From: Cohnella terricola
GTDB lineage: Bacteria; Bacillota; Bacilli; Paenibacillales; Paenibacillaceae
Assembly: GCF_007786475.1 (NCBI RefSeq)
Contig: NZ_VNJJ01000001.1
Location: 248,001-312,000 of the forward strand
Length of the DNA stretch: 64,000 bases
Reading direction: 5' to 3'
The position numbers and the translations under genes are program-made. Each line of letters starts with the position of its first letter. Positions within the stretch are counted from its first letter, which is position 1. Shown in pieces: positions 25,156-34,057 of the stretch. Below the pieces are notes generated by a model. The model did not search any database. It saw only the letters and a program-made list of their open reading frames with translations, and had not been told where the DNA came from.

Positions 25156-26042
25156 TAAGCTTCAACCTCTTTGCTCTTGGAATATTTCAACTGGATGAAC
25201 GTGATCAACAAGACCGCAATAAATAGGATGAGAGCCTTTGCGGTGCCGTAACCATACATGTTGTTCTGGAAGGTGTCGCGATAAATATCCAGCGTGATGC
25301 TGTAAGTCGATCCGCCGGGCCCGCCCGCCGTCAAAGACAAGATGATGTCGAATACTTTTAAGGAGTTCGTCAAAGCCATAAACACGGAAATGGTAACCGC
25401 AGGGGCCAGAAGGGGAAGCGTGATGTGAAAAAATTTTTGAAATGGACCCGCCCCGTCAATTGTCGACGCTTCAAGCAATTCCGATGGAATGGACTGCAAT
25501 CCCGCGATATAGATCACGATGTAGAAGCCAATCGATTGCCATATGGACACGACAACAATAGAGATAAAGGCTAACCGTGGCTCCCCAAGCCAACTGAGAT
25601 CGAAGACCGATAATCCTGTGATGGCGCTGAGCGAATTAAATCCCTGCGACAAAAGGAACTTCCAAATAAATCCGACGACAATAAGGCTGATAATGTAGGG
25701 AATAAAGAACACCGTACGAAGCAATGTGGATGTTCTTAGCTTTTGATCGAGAATGATGGCAAGAATAATGGCTATAACATTAACCAGCACAATGAATAGA
25801 ATACTGTACTTCAATGTAAATAAAGCCGATTCGATAAATGCCGTATCGTTAGTGAAAATGTTTATGAAGTTTTCCAGGCCAATAAAGCTTGGTCTTTTTT
25901 GTATGCCGTTCCATTCTGTGAAGGAGTATCTCATGCTCATGAAAAACGGGATAAAGAATGCGAATAATACGCATAACATGGCTGGAAGGGTGAATAAAAC
26001 GAAATCCTTTCTGTCAATAGTTTTCTTTCCGATCCTTTTCAT
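25155..26042 (-). CDS. CUT1 sugar ABC permease (UgpA/YesP-like)
   Basis: A 295-residue permease. SMRYSFTEWNG after the first helix and the coupling loop IPSELLEASTIDGAGPFQKF are typical of MalF/UgpA-type subunits. LTAGGPGGSTYS near the end is also family-typical. GAGGTGAAGA lies upstream of its ATG. It is transcribed away from the sensor kinase gene at 26170, leaving a 127-base shared promoter region. Confidence 0.88.
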   Translation of the reverse strand: MKRIGKKTIDRKDFVLFTLPAMLCVLFAFFIPFFMSMRYSFTEWNGIQKRPSFIGLENFINIFTNDTAFIESALFTLKYSILFIVLVNVIAIILAIILDQKLRTSTLLRTVFFIPYIISLIVVGFIWKFLLSQGFNSLSAITGLSVFDLSWLGEPRLAFISIVVVSIWQSIGFYIVIYIAGLQSIPSELLEASTIDGAGPFQKFFHITLPLLAPAVTISVFMALTNSLKVFDIILSLTAGGPGGSTYSITLDIYRDTFQNNMYGYGTAKALILFIAVLLITFIQLKYSKSKEVEA

Positions 26043-26169
26043 TTCTTCACCTCTGATGATATGATTGCTAATACTCTCGATTATAGAGAAGGAGATTTGA
26101 CGATTGAATACACTTAAGTGGTCAACTGAAGGTAATAAGGTGAACTAATCGTAGGGGCTGATTCCGTAG

Positions 26170-27993
26170 ATGAAGAAGATCATTGGCTCAGGGCTTCGAT
26201 CGATTTTTCAATTCTGCACTCGAAAAATCGTCATTAAGCTGATTTTGCTATTTACGTCGATTATTTTTCTAGTGATCGGTGTGCTAACCATTATTTCGTA
26301 TAAAATGTTGGAAAAAGAATCGCGCAACTCCATTTTGGAGGCAAGCACGAATAATTTGAAATTGGTTAACAAAAGCGTTCGCAAATATTTCGACGAAATT
26401 TCGCAGTTTACGGCTCCGCAGTATCGGTATGATCCAATCATGAACGCTCTTCGAAACGAGTCGAACGACCATTCTTCCATGGCGTATCTAGAAGACTATT
26501 TAAGGGTTCTTTTCTACTCCAGAACGGATGTGGAAGCCATTTATCTTTATTTAATCAACGAGGAGAAGGTGTACTCCTTATCTCGAGACGACGTTGCGGT
26601 GAAAAGTACCTATAATGCCAGCATTCCTAGCCAATACTGGTTCGGGCAAGCGGTTAAAGACAAGAAGAATAGATATATTCAGCCGTTGCTGTTAAGTAGG
26701 GATACCGGTTATTCCCAGTTAGGAGAAGAATCGTTTTTTGTTTTTCATCGCGTACTTCGCAATTTGGTGGATCGCAATCCGAGAGCTATTTTATCGGTCG
26801 TATTAAATTCATCCTATCGGGACGAAATGATTAAGGATAGTCCCCTGACCGAAGGGGCGGAGCTCCTGCTTCTGGACGCCAATCTGGTGCCTTATTACGG
26901 CAATAGTCAGAAAGCTTTGAATCATTTGAACGATATGGCTTTCCGTGATCGTTTGAATGATTTGCAGGAGGGTCACTTTACTTGGTCTGATGGAAGCGAA
27001 AAATATATGGTCATCGTTGATGTGGAGGAGCAAGCGGGCTGGAGAATGATCAAGCTGATTCCCTTTGACGAGATTTACAAAGCCGCTCGAATGAACCGAG
27101 ATTTGAGTTATTCTATTGGCGCCGTTATTTTATCGATATCTATTTTGCTGAATATGCTGACAGCCAATGCAATTACCAAGCCAATCAAGTTGCTTGCCAA
27201 CAAGATGAGAAGGTTTAGCGAGGGGGCCTTCGATGTAGAGGTGAAGGTCAGAGGATCGGATGAAATTGCTTATTTATCTAACCAATTCAACCTGATGGCC
27301 ATGCGTACGAGCAAACTGATCAATGAGAAATATCATATGAAGCTGGTGCAGAATAACGCGATACTGAAGGCATTGGAAGCGGAGATTAACCCTCATTTTC
27401 TGTATAATGCGCTTCAAGCGATCTCAACCAAAGCCTTGAAAAGCGGCGAAAACGAAATAAGGAAAATGGTAGATGCACTAGCTTTGACGTTGCGCTATTG
27501 TATTCGGGGCAAGGAATTCGTATTGCTGAGGGAAGAAATCCAGCACATCGAGAATTACATGCTTATCCAGAAAGCGCGCTTTGGCAAGCGGTTACATATT
27601 GCGTACGACCTGGATGAAAGCTTGTATGAAGTGAAAATATTAAGGCTCACGCTGCAGTCGCTGGTGGAAAATTCGGTAAAGCATGCGGTGGAGAAAATAA
27701 CTTCGCCCGTTACCATAGTCATATCGGCACATTCGAACGACCGCCACACGATCATACGCGTTACGGACAACGGTCCCGGGATGAAGAGAGAAAGATTAAT
27801 GCAAGTGAGAGGTTCCCTACGAGAAAAGTGGGAAGAGCGGCAACAGGAGAACGAGAGCATCGGTCTTAAGAATGTGAACACGCGATTGCAAATTTTGTAC
27901 GGCGAAGAATACGGCATCGAAATCAATAGCGACGAATCTGGAACGGATACTTGCATGATTATTCCAAGAGCGGGCGGTGAACCGAATGTATAA
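26170..27993 (+). CDS. YesM-like sensor histidine kinase
   Basis: A 607-residue membrane kinase. A first membrane helix lies near residues 22-44 and a second near 316-335, enclosing an extracellular sensor domain of about 270 residues. A HAMP region starts at NAITKPIKLLANKM. The phosphorylated histidine is in AEINPHFLYNALQ (His_kinase type), and the ATP site has VENSVKHAV and DNGPGMKRERL. This family senses extracellular sugars or the loaded binding protein. AGGGG lies upstream. It is cotranscribed with the response regulator, which overlaps its end. Confidence 0.9.
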   Translation: MKKIIGSGLRSIFQFCTRKIVIKLILLFTSIIFLVIGVLTIISYKMLEKESRNSILEASTNNLKLVNKSVRKYFDEISQFTAPQYRYDPIMNALRNESNDHSSMAYLEDYLRVLFYSRTDVEAIYLYLINEEKVYSLSRDDVAVKSTYNASIPSQYWFGQAVKDKKNRYIQPLLLSRDTGYSQLGEESFFVFHRVLRNLVDRNPRAILSVVLNSSYRDEMIKDSPLTEGAELLLLDANLVPYYGNSQKALNHLNDMAFRDRLNDLQEGHFTWSDGSEKYMVIVDVEEQAGWRMIKLIPFDEIYKAARMNRDLSYSIGAVILSISILLNMLTANAITKPIKLLANKMRRFSEGAFDVEVKVRGSDEIAYLSNQFNLMAMRTSKLINEKYHMKLVQNNAILKALEAEINPHFLYNALQAISTKALKSGENEIRKMVDALALTLRYCIRGKEFVLLREEIQHIENYMLIQKARFGKRLHIAYDLDESLYEVKILRLTLQSLVENSVKHAVEKITSPVTIVISAHSNDRHTIIRVTDNGPGMKRERLMQVRGSLREKWEERQQENESIGLKNVNTRLQILYGEEYGIEINSDESGTDTCMIIPRAGGEPNV

Positions 27994-29599
27994 ATTGTTA
28001 ATCGTTGACGATGAAGAACCGTTAAAAGAAGCAATCAAGCTGCTCGGGGATTGGGAGAAACACTTGATTAGCCAAATTATCGAAGCGGAGAACGGAAAGG
28101 AGGGATTAAAGGCCGTAAGGGAGCATAGGCCGGATATTGTTATTGTGGATATGCGTATGCCCGAACTTGAAGGTCCTGAATTCCTTCAGTATGCGGAGAC
28201 GGAGTGTCCAGAGCTCATCTCCATCGTAGTCAGCGGATATAATGATTTTAAGTATATGCGGCAGGCGGTCAAATCCAACACCATCGACTATTTGCAAAAA
28301 CCCGTTATGGAACCCGAGCTTAATCAAGCGCTTGCGACTGCGGTCGCACGACTTGATGAGAGGAGAAAGAAAAAAGTAGTATCGACCGAACAGAATATGG
28401 CGATCAATATGTCTTTGCCGATGCTTAAGCAGCATACATACTATTCCTTGATCAAAAAGAACTTTAATCCTCAGATTGTAAAGGCCAGGATGGCGTATTT
28501 TAATCCGGGTTACGAGCAGATGAACTGGCAGATGGCATTGCTGCGGATTTTAAATCTGAACACGATCGCTGCTTCAAGATTTAACCGGGAGATGGATCTG
28601 CTTCACTTCGCAGTTACGAACATCATGAATGAACCCAATGAGCGGGGAACGGTTTGTTTCAGCTTCGCTAATCCGCAAAAGCCTAATGAAATCATGATTG
28701 TATTGTCTCTTAATGGGCATTGTTCGGAAGCTCAAGTCACGTCGATCATTAAGGGACTTATCAAGAGACTGAACGAACTGATAGGAGTCGTCGCGATTGC
28801 TGCGATTGGTTCAGTTTGCACAGACGTATTTGCATTAGGGGAATCTTATCGCGTATCGGAACAGATTATGGATACGGTCAACATCTGGAATCGGAAAGAA
28901 TCCGTATTTGCACGACCGAGCGAGAAAGAGAAAACAAAAATTTATACCCTAGCGGCGAAGACACAGTTGCTTCGGCATGCTTTCGAGCGTGAAAGCGCGG
29001 AATTTTGTCGTTCCGTGATCAAAGATTTCATTAAGCCCATTGACGATTACGGTTATCTGGGTTTGGGGAATGCCAACAGGATTAAAGATGAATTGGAGCT
29101 GCTCCTCCACGATATCGCGCTGGAATCAGGCGTGCCTTCTGAGTCGCTTTTACGAATAGCAGGCGAAACGGTAGAATTTAAAGACGCCATGGAGTTCGAG
29201 AGCTCGCTGCTGCAAATCGCGGACAGCATCGGTAAGTTGATCGCGATGTCTTCGCAATTGAATAAAGCTTTTGACATTAACGAGCTCAAGATCTACATCG
29301 ATCGTTACTATTTTCAAGATATTAAAATCAAGACTTTTACAGACAAGTATTTTCTAAGCCGGGAATATCTCATGAAGCTTTTCAAAAAGGAGATAGGCTT
29401 TGGCATCTATGAGTATGTCCAGAAGGTTCGAATGGAGAAGGCCAAGGAGTTGTTGAGCGATCCGACGTTAAAAATTCAATCGATCGCCGAATTGTTAGGT
29501 TACAGCAACAGTCACTATTTCAGCAAGGCCTTTAAAAACTACTATCGCCTCTCTCCTTCCGAGCATCGGGCTCTTCAAGCGGAACATAGAGCGGAATGA
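27986..29599 (+). CDS. YesN-like AraC-type response regulator
   Basis: A 537-residue regulator. The receiver domain has IVDDEEP and the phospho-accepting aspartate in VIVDMRMPELEG. A long middle region leads to a C-terminal AraC-type pair of helix-turn-helices (FLSREYLMKLFKKEIG, then IAELLGYSNSHYFSKAFK). The ATG at 27986 sits after GGGCGGTGA inside the end of the kinase gene; a GTG at 27977 is an alternative. It likely activates the divergent permeases and the following binding-protein gene. Confidence 0.9.
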   Translation: MYKLLIVDDEEPLKEAIKLLGDWEKHLISQIIEAENGKEGLKAVREHRPDIVIVDMRMPELEGPEFLQYAETECPELISIVVSGYNDFKYMRQAVKSNTIDYLQKPVMEPELNQALATAVARLDERRKKKVVSTEQNMAINMSLPMLKQHTYYSLIKKNFNPQIVKARMAYFNPGYEQMNWQMALLRILNLNTIAASRFNREMDLLHFAVTNIMNEPNERGTVCFSFANPQKPNEIMIVLSLNGHCSEAQVTSIIKGLIKRLNELIGVVAIAAIGSVCTDVFALGESYRVSEQIMDTVNIWNRKESVFARPSEKEKTKIYTLAAKTQLLRHAFERESAEFCRSVIKDFIKPIDDYGYLGLGNANRIKDELELLLHDIALESGVPSESLLRIAGETVEFKDAMEFESSLLQIADSIGKLIAMSSQLNKAFDINELKIYIDRYYFQDIKIKTFTDKYFLSREYLMKLFKKEIGFGIYEYVQKVRMEKAKELLSDPTLKIQSIAELLGYSNSHYFSKAFKNYYRLSPSEHRALQAEHRAE

Positions 29600-29708
29600 T
29601 AGTATTCACTTTATTACACGCAAGACATTACTTAATTGCATTTTGCCCGACGGCCCCTTTTTGGATAATAAGTGTGAAAGTCATTTCAAATCTTGCGGAG
29701 GGGTCAAA

Positions 29709-31031
29709 GTGGTATCAAATGTGAAAAGGGCGTTACTAGGTTTTGCTTGCGTTGTTCTGACGGTCGGCCTTCTGTCTGGTTGCGGTAGCAACAATTCGAA
29801 TGAGAATCAGAGTTCGCCATCTGTTGCATCGTCCGAAACGCCGAATGAAGTCAATCAAACTTCGGATAAGCCTGCTACAATTCGTATGTTTATAGCTTCT
29901 CCCGAGTATACGAATGCGTTTAACGATTCAATAAAAGAATACAAGAAAGTTAAGCCCAACGTGACGATCGAATTGCAGATTACGCAAGCGGATTATCCGA
30001 CCCTGCTGAAGGCAAAGATCGCAGCTGGCGACCTGCCCGACGTATTTCAGTCGACAGCCGGCGGAGAATTGAAGCAATATGCGGAGTATAGCGCGGATCT
30101 ATCGAACGAACCGCTTGCAGCAGCCTTGTCGGATAATGCGAAGAAGAATATGACGCTGGACGACAAGGTGTTGGGAGTTCCATTCAAAATCAATTTGTTT
30201 TCGCTGATCTATAATAAACAGTTATTCGCGGATGCGGGCATTTCCGAGGTTCCGAAGACGATCGATCAACTAGATGACGCGATTCATAAGTTGGAAGCCA
30301 AAGGAATTACACCATTTGCTAATGGGTACAAGGAATGGTGGGTTCAAAAGCATATCTTCCAACATTTCCTCGATGCGGAAAGCGATAATCCGGAACAGCT
30401 TGTAAAAGACTTTATTGCCGGCAAAACGACTTTTGAAGAGCATCCGCTCTTAATGAAATATTTCGATTTCATCGAATTGTCGGTAGCTCATGGTTTGCCG
30501 AAGACATTGGAAAGAGATTACGGCACCCAAGTCGCTGACTTTGCTACCGGTAAAACTGCGATTATGACAGGACAAGGGGCATGGGCCGAAGAGGGCATTC
30601 TAAAAATAAATCCAAATATTCAATTGGGAATTATGGGTTACCCGATCAATGACGATCCTTCGAAATCGATGATTATTACCGGTGCTGATGTCGCCTTTAG
30701 AATTAATAAAGACTCCAGCGTACTTCAGGAAACGAAAGATTTCTTTAACTGGCTGTATACATCGGATTATGGGAAGGTTTGGTTCCCGGATGTAGCGAAA
30801 ATCATTTCTCCTCTAGAGGGCGGTAAAATGCCTGGCCTACAGATGCCGGTTGCCATGGGCGAGCTTCTGCAATCAGAGAAGGCGGGAGAGTCCTCCGTTA
30901 TTTTCTCGTTGGATAGCTTCCATCAAAAATTCGGCGAAATCATGCAAAAATATATCGGCAAGGATATCACAAAGGAACAAGCAATTGAAGAAATACAGAA
31001 GGCCTGGATCCAACTAGGGGAAGCGAAGTAA
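29709..31031 (+). CDS. Sugar ABC binding lipoprotein
   Basis: A 440-residue SBP_bac_1-type protein. The signal ends in lipobox LSGC near residue 24, followed by a Ser/Asn-rich linker. PEYTNAFNDSIKEYKK and GDLPDVFQST are typical early motifs. The start is GTG at 29709 with GGAGGGGTC upstream; an ATG-like reading from 29643 would precede the signal peptide. It should serve the permeases at 24325-26042, from which it is separated by the two-component genes. Confidence 0.87.
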   Translation: MVSNVKRALLGFACVVLTVGLLSGCGSNNSNENQSSPSVASSETPNEVNQTSDKPATIRMFIASPEYTNAFNDSIKEYKKVKPNVTIELQITQADYPTLLKAKIAAGDLPDVFQSTAGGELKQYAEYSADLSNEPLAAALSDNAKKNMTLDDKVLGVPFKINLFSLIYNKQLFADAGISEVPKTIDQLDDAIHKLEAKGITPFANGYKEWWVQKHIFQHFLDAESDNPEQLVKDFIAGKTTFEEHPLLMKYFDFIELSVAHGLPKTLERDYGTQVADFATGKTAIMTGQGAWAEEGILKINPNIQLGIMGYPINDDPSKSMIITGADVAFRINKDSSVLQETKDFFNWLYTSDYGKVWFPDVAKIISPLEGGKMPGLQMPVAMGELLQSEKAGESSVIFSLDSFHQKFGEIMQKYIGKDITKEQAIEEIQKAWIQLGEAK

Positions 31032-31078
31032 TTAAGTTTGTTGACCGACAAGCTCAAACGATAACCAGCCATCATGAA

Positions 31079-31105
31079 AAGGGGCACCCTCATCGGGTGC
31101 CTTTC
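31079..31105 (+). terminator. Hairpin after the sugar-binding protein gene
   Basis: GGCACCC (31083-31089) pairs with GGGTGCC (31095-31101), extended by flanking AAAG/CTTT, with a TCATC loop. The following T-run is short and broken (TTTCGATCGTTTT). Confidence 0.65.
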
Positions 31106-31119
31106 GATCGTTTTAGAAG

Positions 31120-31272
31120 ACGGACACCTAAATCAATTGCTCAGGAACGCAAGATATGTCACGCCGATGAGGCTGCCAGCCGGTCGGTGTTGTCCCACGT
31201 ATTCTCGTGTACCAGCAAGTCGGAGTGCAGAACCGTATCACAAGTGAGCCTGAAGGAATGGCTCTTTTTTTT
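31120..31272 (+). ncRNA. Candidate structured RNA or dispersed element
   Basis: This non-coding-looking stretch holds several small hairpins: GGCT/AGCC near 31170, CACG/CGTG near 31198-31211, and GAGCC (31246-31250) with GGCTC (31260-31264) followed by eight T, a clean terminator on the plus strand. The preceding gene already has its own hairpin at 31083, and the next gene is convergent, so this terminator needs its own transcript. I see no good promoter. It may be a small RNA, a remnant, or a repeated intergenic element. No RNA family was recognised. Confidence 0.3.
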
Positions 31273-31843
31273 ATTGTTTCTTAATCAGCTCTTTCGCTTG
31301 CTGCTTGCCGGCCTCCAGGAGGCTATCGCTCAGTTTGGAATCGCTAACCGATCGCGCCAGTACAAGCGCGCCGACCATGATACTGAGTAAAGCGCTGCCA
31401 GTAGAATGATCGATCTCCGCCAGATCGGAGACAAAATCGATCATTTGTTGCAACTCGCGGGTGAAGACTTGACGCACCACCTCCGATGATCGGGAAATTT
31501 CGCCGGAGAGAGCGGGGAGTATGCAACCCATCTCTGTTTGATCTCGATGATACGGGCTTAAATAAAATTGAATGACCGCATGAATCTTCGGTTCTTCCAC
31601 CGCTTGGGCCGCCGCTTTCTGCAGCAACGCGATCGTATCCCTTATGGCATAACTGCAAGTTTCCGACACCAGCTGCTCCTTATTGTCAAAGTGCGAATAG
31701 AAACCTCCATGCGTCAGACCGGCACCTTTCATAATGAAGGGAACGCTAATGTCGCGTATTCCGTTCGAACGAAACGCCTTGGCGGCACTTTCGATAATAC
31801 GGCCCCGAACTTTAACTTTATGACCTTCAGGATATGGCATCAT
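31271..31843 (-). CDS. TetR family repressor
   Basis: A 190-residue TetR/AcrR regulator. The N-terminal helix-turn-helix reads IMKGAGLTHGGFYSHFDNKE, close to the AcrR/YxaF-type recognition helix, after IIESAAKAFRSNGIRDISV. The C-terminal part with MGCILPALSGEI is typical of one TetR subgroup that binds small hydrophobic or electrophilic ligands. ATGGAGGTTAT lies before the start. It is divergent from the lpd-like operon and likely represses it and itself through the repeats at 31877-31948. Confidence 0.9.
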   Translation of the reverse strand: MMPYPEGHKVKVRGRIIESAAKAFRSNGIRDISVPFIMKGAGLTHGGFYSHFDNKEQLVSETCSYAIRDTIALLQKAAAQAVEEPKIHAVIQFYLSPYHRDQTEMGCILPALSGEISRSSEVVRQVFTRELQQMIDFVSDLAEIDHSTGSALLSIMVGALVLARSVSDSKLSDSLLEAGKQQAKELIKKQ

Positions 31844-31876
31844 ATAACCTCCATCCGTATAAACGATCTTTAAAAC

Positions 31877-31948
31877 ATTATAGTCATCATAATTAAACGC
31901 GTCAATTTCATAGGGTGGTTGACTGAATCAAAATATGATGGTTATAAT
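31877..31948. promoter_or_regulatory. Divergent operators and promoter for the lpd-like operon
   Basis: TTGACT (31919-31924) and TATAAT (31943-31948), 18 apart, form the plus-strand promoter. ATTATAGTCATCATA (31877-31891) and TATGATGGTTATAAT (31934-31948) are inverted copies matching at 13 of 15 positions; the second covers the -10. A further TCATCATA occurs at about 31958. They are candidate TetR binding sites. Confidence 0.6.
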
Positions 31949-31990
31949 ATATTTCGTTCATCATATTTAGGATAAGGAGGTTCGTTGGAA

Positions 31991-33394
31991 ATGAGCCAAC
32001 TTGAAAAAGCGGATACATTAGTCATTGGTTCTGGGCCGGGAGGTTATGCAGCGGCGGTGCGATCGGCGCAGCTTGGAATGAAGACCATCATCATCGAGCG
32101 CGGCCAAATCGGCGGAGTGTGTACGAATGTGGGCTGCATTCCCTCCAAAGCGTTGATAGCGGAAGCGCATCGATACGATTCACGCAGGCTATGGAGTCGT
32201 TCAGATGCTTTGGATTCCTTCACGGACGCTCAGGCTTTCAAGCAAGCGGTCGTAACCAAGCAATCCAGTGGAGTCCGATACCTGCTGCAAACGGCTGGAG
32301 TCACGGTCCTCGAAGGGGAAGCAAGCTTGATTGACGAACATACGGCCAAGATTAAACAATCGGAATCGGAGCAACAGATATCTTTTAATAATGCGATATT
32401 GGCAACCGGTTCTCGTCCGATCGAGCTGCGGGCATTACCGTTTGGCGAACGCATATTGTCTTCTACGGAAGCTCTGGCGCTAACTCATATTCCAACTAGT
32501 CTAGTCGTGATAGGCGGCGGATATATTGGCATTGAATTGGGACAGATGTTCGCTAAATTCGGCTGCAAAGTGACCATTTTGGAGGGAGGCCGGCAAGTTC
32601 TTCCCGGCTTCGAGGCGGATCTTGTCGCCCCTGTGATCAAGCAGATGAACGCCGACGGGATCACCGTGATCACCGAAGCGACAGCTGTTAAAGCGGAGCA
32701 AGATGCAGACGGACTAAACCTCTATTATGTAAAAAATGATGATCAGTTTTCGGTTAGAGCGGAGTATGCGTTAGTGACCGTCGGAAGGAGACCGAACACT
32801 GACGGCAGCCTGGGGCTGGAACGGATCGGCTTGCCGATCACGAGCAGAGGATTAATCGATACGGATGAGCAATGCCGAACGGCTATTCCGCATATTTTCG
32901 CGATCGGAGACATCACAGACGGTCCGGCACTGGCCCATAAAGCTTCTTATGAAGCCAAGGTTGCAGCCGAAGCGATTGCGGGCCAATCTTCCGTCGTCGA
33001 TTACAAAGCGATTCCGCTTGTCGTTTTTTCCGAACCGGAGCTGGCCAGCGTCGGCTTGAGCGAAACGGAGTGCAAAGCAAGAGCGATTCCGGTTGTCGTT
33101 GGGAAGTCTTCATTCGGGATTAACGGCAGAGCTTTGGCGCTGAAAGCTGCGGAAGGATTCGTAAAGGTGATAGCCGACTCGGAATCCGGGATCGTCCTAG
33201 GTGCTCAACTTGTGGGCGCAGAGGCGTCGACCCTCATATCCGAGCTTGCTTTGGCGATCGAGATGGGAGCGACTGTAGAGGATTTGACGATGACCATCCA
33301 TCCTCATCCAACTTTGGGTGAAGTGATTATGGAAGCCGCAGGCAACGCCGCAACAAAATATCTAAAAAATAAAAACAATAAACAGGCTGTTTAA
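31991..33394 (+). CDS. Dihydrolipoamide dehydrogenase-like flavoprotein
   Basis: A 467-residue FAD/NAD(P) disulfide oxidoreductase. The FAD motif is VIGSGPGGYAAAVR, the redox-active disulfide GGVCTNVGCIPSK, the NAD motif VIGGGYIGIELGQ, and the C-terminal active site MTIHPHPTLGE. These match the E3 subunit of 2-oxoacid dehydrogenase complexes. AAGGAGG (31974-31980) favours the ATG at 31991 over TTG 31985. No E1 or E2 subunit is nearby; it sits instead with an adaptor and a permease under a TetR repressor, so it may serve lipoyl recycling or a stress-related reduction. Confidence 0.88.
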   Translation: MSQLEKADTLVIGSGPGGYAAAVRSAQLGMKTIIIERGQIGGVCTNVGCIPSKALIAEAHRYDSRRLWSRSDALDSFTDAQAFKQAVVTKQSSGVRYLLQTAGVTVLEGEASLIDEHTAKIKQSESEQQISFNNAILATGSRPIELRALPFGERILSSTEALALTHIPTSLVVIGGGYIGIELGQMFAKFGCKVTILEGGRQVLPGFEADLVAPVIKQMNADGITVITEATAVKAEQDADGLNLYYVKNDDQFSVRAEYALVTVGRRPNTDGSLGLERIGLPITSRGLIDTDEQCRTAIPHIFAIGDITDGPALAHKASYEAKVAAEAIAGQSSVVDYKAIPLVVFSEPELASVGLSETECKARAIPVVVGKSSFGINGRALALKAAEGFVKVIADSESGIVLGAQLVGAEASTLISELALAIEMGATVEDLTMTIHPHPTLGEVIMEAAGNAATKYLKNKNNKQAV

Positions 33395-33424
33395 AAGCAG
33401 GCATGAAGAGGGAGAACGGGATCA

Positions 33425-34057
33425 ATGAAGCTAAAATCAGTTTCGTATTTTATCATCGCCATCGTACTTGTCGCAGGAGGTTCGCTTCTCGCCACGAAAG
33501 GAAAGGATGCAGTGAGTAAGGCAGAGAATCGGAAACAGGCCGTACTTGAGGTGGAGCAAAAAACCGTAATCTATGATAAAAATCCAGGGACAATTGTTAA
33601 TATCCTTGCGACTGTCGGCGATTCCGTCAAACAGGGAGACCCCTTGTTTAAAGTTCGATTCGCCGAAGGCGGCGAGGCGGAGGTGTCCGCACCGGCTGAC
33701 GGATCGGTTAGCCAGATTGCAGTGAAGGCGGGAGATCGAGTAGCGCAAGGGCTGCCGGTTGCCATTGTGCAAAAAAACGCCTACTATGCGGACTTTTATG
33801 TGCAAGAAGGCCAAATTCAAAAGCTGAAGGCCGGTCAAAGTGTGAGCATTCATTTTCCCTATACGGAGCACTCTGCCGAAGTTGACGGCGTTGTGACTAC
33901 GGTTGCGACCGCTCCCCAGTTTGCCAACTTGCGAATGACACGCGAAAGAGGACAAGCGGATATAAGCATGTATGCCGTCAGAATAGCTATAGATGCAAAC
34001 GCCGCTCTCCTTCCGGGCATGACTGCAGAGGTGGACCTTGATGAAATCGTTGATTGA
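33425..34057 (+). CDS. HlyD-like membrane-fusion/biotinyl-lipoyl protein
   Basis: A 210-residue protein with one N-terminal membrane helix (about residues 7-24) followed by a lipoyl-type barrel split by a very short connector. GDSVKQGDPLFKVRF and AGDRVAQGLPVAIVQKN are the two half-motifs, and LKAGQSVSIHFP and LLPGMTAEVDL come from the beta-barrel domain. It lacks the long coiled-coil hairpin of true HlyD proteins, as in short YhiI/EmrA-like adaptors. It overlaps the permease gene by 17 bases. Confidence 0.8.
   Translation: MKLKSVSYFIIAIVLVAGGSLLATKGKDAVSKAENRKQAVLEVEQKTVIYDKNPGTIVNILATVGDSVKQGDPLFKVRFAEGGEAEVSAPADGSVSQIAVKAGDRVAQGLPVAIVQKNAYYADFYVQEGQIQKLKAGQSVSIHFPYTEHSAEVDGVVTTVATAPQFANLRMTRERGQADISMYAVRIAIDANAALLPGMTAEVDLDEIVD

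Noticed and set aside
31097-31390. A 97-codon plus-strand open frame with Cys-rich start
   Set aside because: It runs through the candidate structured region and its terminator, then antisense into the tetR gene; no ribosome binding site and no family match.
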